DNA from: Terriglobales bacterium
GTDB taxonomy: Bacteria > Acidobacteriota > Terriglobia > Terriglobales > Acidobacteriaceae
Reading direction: 5' to 3'
Assembly: GCA_025927855.1 (NCBI GenBank)
Contig: JAICKN010000005.1
Span: 1 to 40,457 of the forward strand
DNA length: 40,457 nucleotides
Position numbers and translations under genes: made by a program. The stretch's first letter is position 1; each line of letters starts with the position of its first letter. Positions 16,046-24,783 of the stretch are shown piece by piece. A model generated the notes under the pieces. That model was not told the DNA's origin. It did no database searches and saw nothing but the letters and a program-made list of their open reading frames with translations.

Positions 16046-16081
16046 AGCAGAGTGCTATTCAAAAGCTGAGTGCTATTCAAA
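16046..16081. repeat. 18-bp tandem duplication
   Basis: Two adjacent 18-bp units, 16046-16063 and 16064-16081, read AGC(A/T)GAGTGCTATTCAAA with a single mismatch. They follow directly after the dispersed element copy 2. This could be a slippage product or a pair of protein-binding sites. Nothing else supports a regulatory role. Confidence 0.75.
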
Positions 16082-16111
16082 TCGGCTCAATCGGGGCGGG
16101 AATAAGCCACA

Positions 16112-16141
16112 TTGCGTCTGGCCACTTAGGGCCGCTATACT
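16112..16141 (+). promoter_or_regulatory. Possible sigma-70-type promoter for comF
   Basis: TTGCGT and TATACT are separated by 18 bases in the gap upstream of comF. The -10 lies about 145 bases before the chosen comF start, implying a long leader. The match is reasonable but was picked by eye in a GC-rich genome. Confidence 0.33.
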
Positions 16142-16285
16142 GAATAGGAATCGCCCAGGCAGGGATGCCCAAATCGCATTACTGGGCGGGGGAGGCGCGT
16201 CTTCAGCAGTAGCGACGACCCAAACCGGACTTCCGGGAACAAAGCTGCGCCGAAAGGCCACTTTGCTCGTTCCCTGGTCTTGCTG

Positions 16286-17134
16286 ATGAATGGTATCGGC
16301 GAGAGTTTGTTTGCCACGTTGTTTCCTTCCGATTGCAGAATCTGCCGTAAACCCCTTGTAAATATTTCGCGATTGCCGGTTTGCCGGGATTGCCTCTCGC
16401 AAATTCACGCCATCAGTTGCGAAGTTTGCGCCATTTGCGGGGAGAGCATTGCGACTCCCTATGCGCTCGGCATGCAGCCGGAGAAACTCCTGTGCGGTGC
16501 CTGCCGCCAGGATGAGCCGCCGTTTGCGAAGGCGGTAGCTTACGGAAGCTATAACGGGAATTTGCGGGAGTTGATCCACCTGCTCAAGTATGAGCAGGTA
16601 AAGCCGGTAGCCCAGGTTTTGGGCGCCATGCTGGCCGAGGCCATCGAAGGAATAAAAGATTCGCTCCCAGCAGAAGGCGTGGTGGTGGTTCCGGTGCCGC
16701 TGCACAAGAGCAAACGCCGTCAGCGGGCCTTCAACCAGGCAGAGATGATTGCGAGGGCCGCCCTGGATTTGCTCAAGAAGAACGGAAGCGCGGGCCTACG
16801 GACATGGATGTTGAATAAAAAAGCGCTGGTGCGCTGCCGGGCCACGCAATCGCAAATTGGGCTTACCCGCGCGCAGCGGCGCGAAAACATGCGCGGGGCA
16901 TTTGCTGTCCCTCATCCCAAGGCAGTCCAGAACCAGACCGTTTTGCTTATTGATGACGTGGTAACTACAGGAACGACGGTTGCTGAATGTGCGCGAATAT
17001 TAAGCAAAGCAGGAGCATCTAAGGTATATGTGGCCAGCGTGGCGCGGACGTTGAGGATTGAAGCCCAAGGGTTTGGCGTGGGCAGTTTTGCGCCAGAGCT
17101 TGACAGCGAGGATTTAGCGGCCACAGGTTCCTAG
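16286..17134 (+). CDS. comF: ComF-family phosphoribosyltransferase-like competence protein
   Basis: A 282-residue protein with the ComF layout. The N-terminal zinc-ribbon region holds paired cysteines (CRIC at 17-20, CRDC at 33-36, CEVC at 45-48, Cys51, and CGAC at 70-73). A phosphoribosyltransferase-like domain follows, with [22 protein letters not shown] and the PRPP loop [13 protein letters not shown] (Asp223/Asp224). ComF proteins are needed for efficient natural transformation in several bacteria and probably act in the cytoplasm with the DNA import and recombination machinery. ATG 16286 is preferred over a TTG two codons earlier. The HNH endonuclease gene follows within about 25 bp. Together with comEC upstream it suggests a competence capability, though pilus genes are not in view. 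Confidence 0.92.
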   Translation: MNGIGESLFATLFPSDCRICRKPLVNISRLPVCRDCLSQIHAISCEVCAICGESIATPYALGMQPEKLLCGACRQDEPPFAKAVAYGSYNGNLRELIHLLKYEQVKPVAQVLGAMLAEAIEGIKDSLPAEGVVVVPVPLHKSKRRQRAFNQAEMIARAALDLLKKNGSAGLRTWMLNKKALVRCRATQSQIGLTRAQRRENMRGAFAVPHPKAVQNQTVLLIDDVVTTGTTVAECARILSKAGASKVYVASVARTLRIEAQGFGVGSFAPELDSEDLAATGS

Positions 17135-17159
17135 TGAAGTTTTGTCAGGTCGGTTAAGT

Positions 17160-17783
17160 ATGGCGAGCAATGGGCATAAATCGGCAAAAGGCATGCCGGA
17201 GAGATCGCATTCGCATGCCATCCCGCCTTCGATGGTCTCTGCCGAGCCTCATCAGGGGGCCAATGGACATGTGCTGCATGCTCCGGTGCTGGTGCTGAAT
17301 GCCTCGTATGAACCGATCAACGTGTGCGCGGCGCGGCGCGCGATTGTGCTGGTGTTGAAGGGCGTTGCCATGACGGAGGAAGAAAATGGACATTTTCTGC
17401 ATGCGGCCCGGTGGGCGCTGCGTGTGCCGTCCGTGATTCGCTTGCTTGAGTACCGCCGCATTCCGCACCAGACGCGCGCTCTTTCGCGCAAGAACATTCT
17501 GCTGCGCGACCGCAATACCTGCCAATATTGCGGCGAGGTGTTGGCATCGAGCGAGCTTACGCTCGACCACGTGATTCCGCGCTCCCGCGGAGGGTCTTCT
17601 ACCTGGGAGAACCTGGTGGCCTGCTGCCACGAATGCAACCGGCACAAGGGAAATCAATTTCCTGCGGAAGCAGGAATGAAATTGATGCGCGAGCCGCACG
17701 CGTTCAATCTGCACACCAGCCGCCATATTATGCGGCTGATGGGCCACTCGGATGACAAGTGGCGTAAGTATTTGTTCTACTGA
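17160..17783 (+). CDS. HNH endonuclease
   Basis: A 207-residue protein whose C-terminal half is a zinc-containing HNH nuclease domain. It has CQYC (Cys121, Cys124), the catalytic stretch [13 protein letters not shown] (Asp136-His137), [18 protein letters not shown] with a second Cys pair, and the closing Asn/His positions. The N-terminal half contains [28 protein letters not shown], the typical lead domain of a widespread family of free-standing bacterial HNH proteins of unknown role. ATG 17160 is used. A TTG at 17142 would add six residues. The gene begins about 25 bp after comF and ends 34 bp before the MutS-like gene, so the three may be one transcription unit. The natural substrate is unknown. 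Confidence 0.92.
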   Translation: MASNGHKSAKGMPERSHSHAIPPSMVSAEPHQGANGHVLHAPVLVLNASYEPINVCAARRAIVLVLKGVAMTEEENGHFLHAARWALRVPSVIRLLEYRRIPHQTRALSRKNILLRDRNTCQYCGEVLASSELTLDHVIPRSRGGSSTWENLVACCHECNRHKGNQFPAEAGMKLMREPHAFNLHTSRHIMRLMGHSDDKWRKYLFY

Positions 17784-17817
17784 CAGCGGATGTGAAACTT
17801 CCGGCTGAAGACCTCCA

Positions 17818-19608
17818 TTGACTGACCACTTGTCTCCTCTACAGGAATACAGTGACCGCCTTCGCGCCCGTGAAGCGCGAGTCGCGCGCCATACCGCGAT
17901 ACACATAAGACTCGGGAATGTCCGTTTACTCCTCGCCATCATTGCAGTGGTATTTGCCTGGTTTGCCTTTAAAGCACATGTGATTTCGTTTTGGTGGCTG
18001 GCCTTGCCTTTGGCCGTCTTTATAGTCGTCGCTGAGCGCCACACGAGAATATTGCATGCCCTGGCCTCCGCTGAGCGGGCTGTAACGTTTTACCGGAATG
18101 GGATCGCACGTATTGAGGACCGCTGGGCAGGCTTGGGTGAGACCGGGGAGCGGTTCAATGATCCTCACCACATTTATGCTGCTGACCTGGATTTATTCGG
18201 GAAGGGCAGCCTCTTCGAACTGCTCTCCAGCGGGCGCACGCGCATGGGCGAGGAGAAGCTCGCAGGCTGGTTGTTAGCTCCGCCTTCCCTGGAAACGATT
18301 CATGCGCGTCATGGCGCCATTGCGGAACTGCGCCAGCTCCTGGATTTTCGCGAAGATTTGGCGGTGGCTGGTGAGGATGCGCGGGTTGGCGTGCGTCCAG
18401 CCGAATTGATGCAGTGGGCGGAGTCGCCGCCGCAGCTCCGGTCGCGCTGGCTGGGGATGATCGCTCCTCTGCTCGCGGCTTTGGCCATAGCGGGCGTGGT
18501 GATTTGGGGGACATTGGACACGGTTCTGCCCTTGCTTGTGACAATCGCAATTGAGGCGGTGATTTTTTATTCTCTGCGGAAACGATTGGATGAAATTCTG
18601 CACAAAACCGACCATGCTTTTGAAGACTTGGGGCTTCTCTCAGCTTTATTGGAACGAGTGTGCGCCACGCAAGTTCAGACTCCTCTGCTGAAATCGCTCA
18701 GCCAACAATTTGACTCTGGTTCCATTCCCGCATCGAGGGCGGTGGCCCGCTTGCGAAGCATCACCGGCCGCATCCGCGACCGCGAGAATTTGTTCCTGCG
18801 CATTTTTGATGTCCCCCTGCTGTATTCCGTGCAAGTCGCTTTCGCTGCCGAAAGCTGGCGCCGCAAGCACGGAAACAACGTTAGGCATTGGCTGGTTGCT
18901 CTGGGAGAAATGGAGGCCCTGGTCTCACTGGCTACCTACAGCTATGAGCGCCCCGCCGATCCATTTCCTGAATTTGTTACCGGGGCGGCATGTTTTGAAG
19001 GTAAACAGATTGGACATCCTTTGCTCGCGGGGGCGGATTGCGTCCGCAATGACGTAATGCTGGGCGTGCGCCCGCGCGTGCTTCTGGTCAGTGGCTCCAA
19101 CATGTCAGGCAAAAGCACCCTATTGCGTGCCGTAGGCATTAATACCGTTTTGGCCATGGCAGGCGCGCCGGTCCGGGCGCAGGGCCTCCGGCTTTCGCCA
19201 CTCCAGGTTGGCGCGAGCATTCGCGTCACCGATTCATTGCAGGAAGGAAGTTCGCGGTTTTACGCTGAGATCACGCGTCTCCGGCAGATTGTCGATCTGA
19301 CAATGGGCGGGTTCCCGGTGCTGTTCCTTCTCGATGAAGTCTTGCAGGGGACGAATTCCAATGACCGCCGTGCCGGAACTGAAGGCATTGTCGCCGGATT
19401 TTTGAAGCGTGGCGCGATTGGAATGCTGAGCACGCACGACCTGGCGCTGACTGAAATTGGCGGAAACAGGTCAGGCGACGTAGAGAACGTTCATTTCCAG
19501 GATGAGCTTAAGGATGGCCGCCTGAACTTTGATTACATCCTGCGTCCCGGGATTGTCTCCAAAAGCAATGGATTGGAACTGATGCGTTCCATCGGACTGG
19601 AAGTTTAG
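17818..19608 (+). CDS. Membrane-anchored MutS-like ATPase
   Basis: A 596-residue protein ending in a MutS-family ATPase domain. Walker A is GSNMSGKST (about 425-433), Walker B is VLFLLDEVLQGTNS (about 501-514), and the ABC-type D/H-loop region is MLSTHDLALTEI. The N-terminal mismatch-recognition domain of MutS1 is absent. Instead there are two hydrophobic hairpins (about residues 36-73 and 213-252) that should insert in the membrane, followed by a helical lever-like region with QFDSGSIPASRAVARLRSITGRI. Such MutS-like proteins with membrane helices are not the canonical mismatch-repair enzyme and their function is not established. TTG 17818 is the only start that gives the full N-terminus. It lies 34 bp after the HNH gene. 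Confidence 0.88.
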   Translation: MTDHLSPLQEYSDRLRAREARVARHTAIHIRLGNVRLLLAIIAVVFAWFAFKAHVISFWWLALPLAVFIVVAERHTRILHALASAERAVTFYRNGIARIEDRWAGLGETGERFNDPHHIYAADLDLFGKGSLFELLSSGRTRMGEEKLAGWLLAPPSLETIHARHGAIAELRQLLDFREDLAVAGEDARVGVRPAELMQWAESPPQLRSRWLGMIAPLLAALAIAGVVIWGTLDTVLPLLVTIAIEAVIFYSLRKRLDEILHKTDHAFEDLGLLSALLERVCATQVQTPLLKSLSQQFDSGSIPASRAVARLRSITGRIRDRENLFLRIFDVPLLYSVQVAFAAESWRRKHGNNVRHWLVALGEMEALVSLATYSYERPADPFPEFVTGAACFEGKQIGHPLLAGADCVRNDVMLGVRPRVLLVSGSNMSGKSTLLRAVGINTVLAMAGAPVRAQGLRLSPLQVGASIRVTDSLQEGSSRFYAEITRLRQIVDLTMGGFPVLFLLDEVLQGTNSNDRRAGTEGIVAGFLKRGAIGMLSTHDLALTEIGGNRSGDVENVHFQDELKDGRLNFDYILRPGIVSKSNGLELMRSIGLEV

Positions 19609-19661
19609 CGGTAACCGCAGCTGGAATTCCGCTGCGAACAGCCATTCGCTTTGCTTACGAA

Positions 19662-20516
19662 TTAATTCTGCGGCTTCCCGGAGGCTGGCGGAGTTTGCGG
19701 TTTTCCCTGCGGCGTAGCATTGGGAATTTCCTGGCCGCCGTAGGTGATCTTCACCTTCGACTTGAATTGCCGGTAATCGGTGTATTTCACGATCTCGCGG
19801 ATGTGCACGTCCTGCGTGGAAAAGTGAAGCACATCATCGGCGCGCGTGTAGGTAGGAAACCAATATTTGCCGTCAATTAACTGGCGCCAGGTAGTGAATT
19901 TTGGAAAAAGATTTTCGTTTTCTTTCTTCTTGCGAATGTCAGGAACAGTTTTGCCGTAGGTCTTCACAATCTGAAAGTCGTGATCGTCCACCCAGATGCG
20001 TCCCTGAAAATATCGTTTCTTCCCGACAATCTGCTTTGGGGCTATGTCGAAGACATAGCAATGCAGTTCATCTTCCTGCTGCTGGCCGACATAGAGGATG
20101 CTGTACTCGGGAATTTCATCGCTGGTCAACACGAAAGGCAGGCGGTTCTCAATGTCGTCGAGATCTTCTTCGCTCATGGAAATCCGGTTGAGGGTGGACT
20201 GGGGAGCAAAGACCACGTTTATGGATTTATGTCCCTGATCGTCGAAGGAAACATCGAAGACCTGCCGGTACTCTCCGTCTACGGTATCGCCATCGAGAGT
20301 TTGCACAGTAACGTCCTGGCGATAGGCGTAATTGTCGCGCGCTTCCTTGAATTGTTTCTCTTTCGCGGCGAAGCGCTGAATGATTTCGTCCGGTGTGATG
20401 CCCTTGGGCTGCGATGTATCGAGGGGGCCTTCCTGGGCAAATGCCCCAGCAGCAAGCGCCACCACGCACAAGGCGACAGACGAAAAGACAGCGGCAAAAC
20501 GCAAAGAGAGCTTCAT
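19662..20516 (-). CDS. Secreted LolA-like/outer-membrane-lipoprotein-sorting-type protein
   Basis: A 284-residue precursor with a clear signal peptide (about residues 1-27, ending AGAFAQ). The mature part begins with ITPDEIIQRFAAKEKQFKEARDNYAYRQDVTVQTLDGDTVDGEYRQ (split here only as positions 39-84). It continues with VDDHDFQIVKTYGK and FPTYTRADDVLHF, a pattern like the LolA/LolB-type half-barrel found in many acidobacterial periplasmic proteins. The C-terminal 25 residues are Pro/Gln/Gly-rich and probably disordered. The gene converges with the MutS-like gene (53 bp between stops) and diverges from the M20 peptidase gene. A lipid- or lipoprotein-binding role is inferred from the fold impression only. 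Its ligand is unknown. Confidence 0.8.
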   Translation of the reverse strand: MKLSLRFAAVFSSVALCVVALAAGAFAQEGPLDTSQPKGITPDEIIQRFAAKEKQFKEARDNYAYRQDVTVQTLDGDTVDGEYRQVFDVSFDDQGHKSINVVFAPQSTLNRISMSEEDLDDIENRLPFVLTSDEIPEYSILYVGQQQEDELHCYVFDIAPKQIVGKKRYFQGRIWVDDHDFQIVKTYGKTVPDIRKKKENENLFPKFTTWRQLIDGKYWFPTYTRADDVLHFSTQDVHIREIVKYTDYRQFKSKVKITYGGQEIPNATPQGKPQTPPASGKPQN

Positions 20517-20713
20517 GGAGATAGTGTAAATGGAAACAGGAATGCCGACCGCTGCTCCTTTGACCTCAGCCCTCTCCGCTCAGGGGGCGAAACCAAAGGA
20601 GCATGCGTTCAGCCAATTAGTTAGATTAAAAATGAGACCGCCAAGTTGCCGTAAAAATTACTCCCGCCGGCTGAATGGCGGGCAGGCCCGCGTTGTAAGA
20701 TGACGGTGATCTT

Positions 20714-22015
20714 ATGTCTCTAACGCCGCAAGCCGAAGCCGCCGGCCGCCGAAAAGAAGAGCAGGATGCGCAACAGGCGATCGCGCGTCTGGCGGCGCGT
20801 GCTGATGTGCGCTCGGCCATTGCGTGGCTGCGCGCACAGGAGCCGCAATTCGCGCTCTGGCAGATGGAAATCGCGAAAGTACCCGCGCCGCCCTTTGGCG
20901 AGGCCACGCGAGCAGCATGGCTGGCGGACCGCTTTCGTGAGCTGGGCCTGGATGAGGTTGAAATTGACCAGGCCGGAAATGTGCTGGGTCTGCGCCCCGG
21001 AGTTTCCAGCCATTGCATTACGCTCAGCGCGCACATAGATACTGTCTTTCCGGCAAGCACTCCGCTGAATATACGGCAGCAGGGATCGCGGCTATACGGG
21101 CCGGGAGTTTCCGATAACGGCGCGGGAGTCACTGCGCTGCTGGCAATTGCAGGCGCGCTGCGAAGCTGCAAAGTCGAACATTCCCTGCCAATTCTATTCA
21201 TTGGGAATGCCGGCGAGGAAGGCGAGGGAAATTTGCGCGGGATGCGGCATATTTTTACCGAATCCCGCTACAGGAATTCTATTCTTTCAAGCATTGTGCT
21301 CGATGGCGCAGGCGCGGACACGATTGTGGCTGAGGCTTTGGGCAGTTTGCGGTTTGAAGTCATTATGCGTGGGCCCGGAGGGCATTCGTGGAGCGACTTC
21401 GGAGCGCCGAATCCAATCCTCGCGCTGGCACATGCCATTCGGAGCTTTGCGCAGACTCCGGTGCCCACTTCTCCGAAAACAACTTTTAACGTCGGGGTAA
21501 TTCGCGGGGGCACGTCTGTGAATTCTATTCCAGAGTCGGCAAGCATCCGCGTGGACATCCGTTCCACATCCATGAGCGAGATGGAGCGGCTGGAAGAGGC
21601 ATTGCGGGAGGCGATTGCTCTTGCCGTGCAGGATGAGTCGCGGGCATCGAATGCGCGCATGGCGGGGAGCAGGAAATCTGTATCAATGGCAGGCGCGGGT
21701 TCATCCGGAACGGCGGGGCTGAGCAGCGAAATTATTTCTATTGGGAACCGCCCGGCAGGAGAACTCAATCCTAAAGCGCGTATCTTGCGGATTATTCATG
21801 CCGTGGACGCGCAACTCGGCAACACGGCGCACGTGCAGCGGGCTTCGACCGATGCCAACATTCCTTTGTCCATGGGCCGCGAGGCGATTGCAATCGGCGG
21901 AGGGGGATCAGGCGGCGGCGCGCATACGTTGCAGGAGTGGTTTGACTGCAATGGGCGCGAGCTGGGGCTGAAACGCATTTTGCTGGCGGCGCTGGCCTTG
22001 GCGGGCGCGGAATAG
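20714..22015 (+). CDS. M20-family metallopeptidase
   Basis: A 433-residue zinc aminopeptidase/dipeptidase-type protein, probably cytoplasmic. Metal ligands and catalytic residues are visible: SAHIDTVFP (His107, Asp109), GPGVSDNGAGV with the bridging Asp, GNAGEEGEGN (catalytic Glu168 and ligand Glu169) and GGGGSGGGAHTLQEW with the last ligand His404. The dimerisation domain lies between about residues 215 and 320 and includes NVGVIRGGTSVNSIPESASIRVDIR. Members cleave di- or tripeptides (PepT, PepV) or acyl-amino acids, and the substrate here cannot be set. ATG 20714 fits the family. A small CCCGCC/GGCGGG hairpin sits at 20663-20682 upstream. The OPT transporter elsewhere in the window could supply peptides. 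Confidence 0.93.
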   Translation: MSLTPQAEAAGRRKEEQDAQQAIARLAARADVRSAIAWLRAQEPQFALWQMEIAKVPAPPFGEATRAAWLADRFRELGLDEVEIDQAGNVLGLRPGVSSHCITLSAHIDTVFPASTPLNIRQQGSRLYGPGVSDNGAGVTALLAIAGALRSCKVEHSLPILFIGNAGEEGEGNLRGMRHIFTESRYRNSILSSIVLDGAGADTIVAEALGSLRFEVIMRGPGGHSWSDFGAPNPILALAHAIRSFAQTPVPTSPKTTFNVGVIRGGTSVNSIPESASIRVDIRSTSMSEMERLEEALREAIALAVQDESRASNARMAGSRKSVSMAGAGSSGTAGLSSEIISIGNRPAGELNPKARILRIIHAVDAQLGNTAHVQRASTDANIPLSMGREAIAIGGGGSGGGAHTLQEWFDCNGRELGLKRILLAALALAGAE

Positions 22016-22033
22016 GATTTGTGCGCCGGAAGA

Positions 22034-23977
22034 TCAGAAGGATGATTTTTCGCGGGTGGCGCGAAATGGAATTTTGACTACAGCCGCGAGGTCCACGGCG
22101 GTCCCATTTTTCAATGCGGGCAGAAAATGCCAGCGCATTAACGCCTCGCAGGCGTAGCGATCGAGACGGTCATCAACCCCCTGTAACACGCGCACTCCGC
22201 CCACAGAGCCATCGCTGCGAATCACCGCATAGAGCACAACTGTGCCGTGAATATGTTCCTGCATCAATTCCAGCGGATAGGCGGGATCTACTTCGTGAGT
22301 GGCTTCCGGTGCAATTAAGCCGCTCTTGCGGAGGGCCTCGCCCGATGCGTTGCCATTCAGCTCGGCAAAATGAATGACCCAACTGCCCCCCACAGAGTTC
22401 AAGTTCGGAAGATTGAGCGACATGGAATAAAACTTACGATCGCCAAAGACTTGCCGTTCGAGGGCGGTAGCTCCCGAGCCTTCTGTCGCCAGACGCTGCG
22501 TACCGCCTACGCGGGGAGGCGTGACTTTCGCCATCAGCACGGGGTTCTTCTCTGGAACATTTCCGCTGCCGGTTTCAGCGGAGCGGGTTTGCGTTGGACT
22601 TCCAGAAGACCCGACGTAAATGCCGGGCGGAACTCCCGCGATGGATTGGTGGCCGGAGTTTTGCCGGGAAGCGGAGGAGACTGTGTCCGGTGTTCCTGCG
22701 GCTCCCGCTTTTCCTTCCGGAGTAGCGGCGAAAGTTCCGCGCCGGTTGGCGACGCGGACATCCACTGCTTTTGCCGGCGCAAGAGGCTGGACGTTTAACA
22801 CAATCAATTGCCGGTTGGACTGCCGCTCGCGCACACCTTGCAGAGAAGGTGGCGGCGCGACCACAGAGTTTGCTGAATGAAGCTGCTGCGAATTGAGGCG
22901 TTGCCGCGCCGATAACAGAGCGCTATTGAGATTGGGGGCAGGAACGACGACCTGCTGGGGCAGGTTCAACCTGGACCGGCGGGAAAAATCTGCGTCAACA
23001 TCCGGCGCGGGCTGGACCACCGTTGGAGCACCTAAACTTGCCTGCAAGGGAAGGATGTTTCTTTCTGCCGCCTTTTCCAGCTTCGGCGCGGGGGCGACCA
23101 CTTGCCGATTGCCAAGATGTACATTTCTTCGTTTGCCGGAAAGGTTTGCCGCCAACTCGGGCGCCGGCCCAACGATCGCGCTTTGAGGAACCTGCAATTG
23201 ACGCAGACCCAGACTGGCCCGGGTGCGTAAATTGTCCAGCCCAGGGCTGGGCTGAACCACGTGAGGCTGCAACATAGAAACTCGGCGCGTGGGACTGCCA
23301 CTCAACTCCGGAGGCGGCGCAATGACGTGGGGAGACAAGGTAAGAGCACGGGCACTGGAGGAAAGCTGCCCGAGTGCGTCCGGCGGCACGGTTGGGATTA
23401 TGGGGTTCCAGGCAACAACATCCGGCAGGTTCAGGTCGTGGTTCGCTTTTACATCCGGCGGGGTCACAACCGTCTGGCGGCGGTTTTCAGAACCCGAAGG
23501 AACGGAAATGAGCGTCTGCCGGGAGTGTTCCGGGCCGCCCTTCGCAGCGGACGGCACCGGACGTGTGCCGGAATCAATAGGCTGCAAGTATTCAGCAGGT
23601 GAATAGTAAAGAACGTCTTCCCGCGAAGAAAAAGTTGTTGTGATGGTCGTGCGCCGCGGCAGAAAGTGGGCCAGCAACAAGGCGCAGCTGAGGAACAGCA
23701 GATGAACGCCGCACGACTGAAAAAATCCACGCCAGGGCAAGGCGGAGCCGACAAAAATGTCGGGCCAGAATTCACTGGGACGCGAAGAAAGATGCAAAGC
23801 AGCCTGGCGGCGGGGCCAGATTAAATCGGAAAAATTCTGGAGGAAAATCCGATATCGCGGTTCCAGTTCAACCCGGAGACGCAATTCAGACTCGAACCTC
23901 TGGCCCTTTCGCTCTGCGGTTTTCAAAACGGACGCATCAGACTTCATACGGAAAAAGAGTACCGGCCAGTGGCCCAT
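22034..23977 (-). CDS. TonB-like energy transducer with degenerate internal repeats
   Basis: A 647-residue protein from ATG 23977, chosen because GAGAGGAG lies 8 bases upstream. The frame continues further upstream without a better start. A cytoplasmic N-terminus of about 88 residues precedes one membrane helix (about 89-106, VHLLFLSCALLLAHFL). A long periplasmic spacer follows. From about 216 to 402 it carries roughly 25-30-residue degenerate repeats with the core VV-x-PAP-x-L (for example HVIAPPPEL, AIVGPAPEL, QVVAPAPKL, VVQPAPDV, VVVPAPNL, VVAPPPSL). The C-terminus is a TonB domain (AYPLELMQEHIHGTVVLYAV, VRVLQGVDDRLDRYACEALMRWHFLPALKNG). TonB proteins pass proton-motive energy to outer-membrane receptors. 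No exbB or exbD is nearby. The long N-terminus is atypical. Confidence 0.87.
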   Translation of the reverse strand: MGHWPVLFFRMKSDASVLKTAERKGQRFESELRLRVELEPRYRIFLQNFSDLIWPRRQAALHLSSRPSEFWPDIFVGSALPWRGFFQSCGVHLLFLSCALLLAHFLPRRTTITTTFSSREDVLYYSPAEYLQPIDSGTRPVPSAAKGGPEHSRQTLISVPSGSENRRQTVVTPPDVKANHDLNLPDVVAWNPIIPTVPPDALGQLSSSARALTLSPHVIAPPPELSGSPTRRVSMLQPHVVQPSPGLDNLRTRASLGLRQLQVPQSAIVGPAPELAANLSGKRRNVHLGNRQVVAPAPKLEKAAERNILPLQASLGAPTVVQPAPDVDADFSRRSRLNLPQQVVVPAPNLNSALLSARQRLNSQQLHSANSVVAPPPSLQGVRERQSNRQLIVLNVQPLAPAKAVDVRVANRRGTFAATPEGKAGAAGTPDTVSSASRQNSGHQSIAGVPPGIYVGSSGSPTQTRSAETGSGNVPEKNPVLMAKVTPPRVGGTQRLATEGSGATALERQVFGDRKFYSMSLNLPNLNSVGGSWVIHFAELNGNASGEALRKSGLIAPEATHEVDPAYPLELMQEHIHGTVVLYAVIRSDGSVGGVRVLQGVDDRLDRYACEALMRWHFLPALKNGTAVDLAAVVKIPFRATREKSSF

Positions 23978-24038
23978 TATAACGGCTCCTCTCAGCCGCG
24001 GCTTATGGATCGAGACTCTTTCGTGCTCTAATACCAAT

Positions 24039-24545
24039 ATGAAACCAGTGCTGCTCGCGGCTCTGCTTGCGCTTTTTATGGGAGGAGAGCATTTGATTGC
24101 GCAAAGTGCGCACAAGTCTTCCACGCCGCCCCCGGCCACGGCGGGTGCGAACGCTCCGGATTATTCGGGGATGTATACCTTCTTGAAAGACGGGGAGTTC
24201 GTGCAACTTTCAGTCGAAGAAGATGGCAGCGTGACCGGTTTCATTTCCCGCTATGGAGATGAGTCGAGCGATAGTGGCGCATTCCTGAATCAATTCTTCA
24301 AAAAAGCGTCCCTGGACGGGCAAAAACTTATGTTTACCACCAAGACGGTCCACGGGGTCTGGTTTGAATTCACGGGAATGGTGCAGTATGCAGGCGGGAA
24401 GAATCCAGATGAAGAAGGTTCGCGCGTGATTCAAGGGTCGCTCGTGGAATACAGCACCGGGCCGGGGGGCAAGCAAACTTCCAAAACGCGCCAAGTGACG
24501 TTTAAGTCATTTCCCGCGGATGTAGATTCCAACGATTCGCAATAA
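24039..24545 (+). CDS. Small secreted protein of unknown function
   Basis: A 168-residue precursor starting at ATG 24039, which gives a classic signal peptide (MKPVLLAALLALFMGGEHLIAQ). The frame is open further upstream, but that part is antisense to the TonB-like gene. After a short Ser/Pro/Ala linker, the mature protein has a beta-rich look: YSGMYTFLKDGEFVQLSVEEDGSVTGFISRYG, LDGQKLMFTTKTVHGVWFEFTGMVQYA (two stretches) and RVIQGSLVEYS. This suggests a small periplasmic beta-barrel or lipocalin-like domain. I do not recognise a named family. It is divergent from the TonB-like gene, with only 61 bp between starts, so the promoters must be close or overlapping. Confidence 0.78.
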   Translation: MKPVLLAALLALFMGGEHLIAQSAHKSSTPPPATAGANAPDYSGMYTFLKDGEFVQLSVEEDGSVTGFISRYGDESSDSGAFLNQFFKKASLDGQKLMFTTKTVHGVWFEFTGMVQYAGGKNPDEEGSRVIQGSLVEYSTGPGGKQTSKTRQVTFKSFPADVDSNDSQ

Positions 24546-24783
24546 TCGCGCAATAGACGTCAGCGCCGGAAACGGGATGCAGACCCGGCGTCCCATTCTG
24601 CTCGCTGTGGAATTTTCCCTCGCGTGCTGACATTTACCCCTATTTCCCTGCCCCTGAACCCCCTGCGACAGACACGTAGGAGTGGGCAGCCTCTTTCCTA
24701 TATTTCCGCATCAGAGCAGTTGCAGCGGTGGCGGCCTGCGTGGGGGAGATATTTGGCCAGCTTGACCGTGGGGTTCTGGGCCG

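Larger units (their letters stand above)
15850..16285. other. Divergent gap between cdd and comF
   Basis: About 435 bases between divergently transcribed genes. It holds a copy of the dispersed repeat (15966-16022), an 18-bp tandem duplication (16046-16081) and a possible plus-strand promoter (16112-16141), each listed separately. A minus-strand frame is open across 16073-16280 but continues antisense into comF and has no recognisable domain, so no gene is called here. Confidence 0.6.

Noticed and set aside
16073-16705. Minus-strand open frame across the cdd-comF gap
   Set aside because: Mostly antisense to comF, no recognisable domain, no ribosome binding site.
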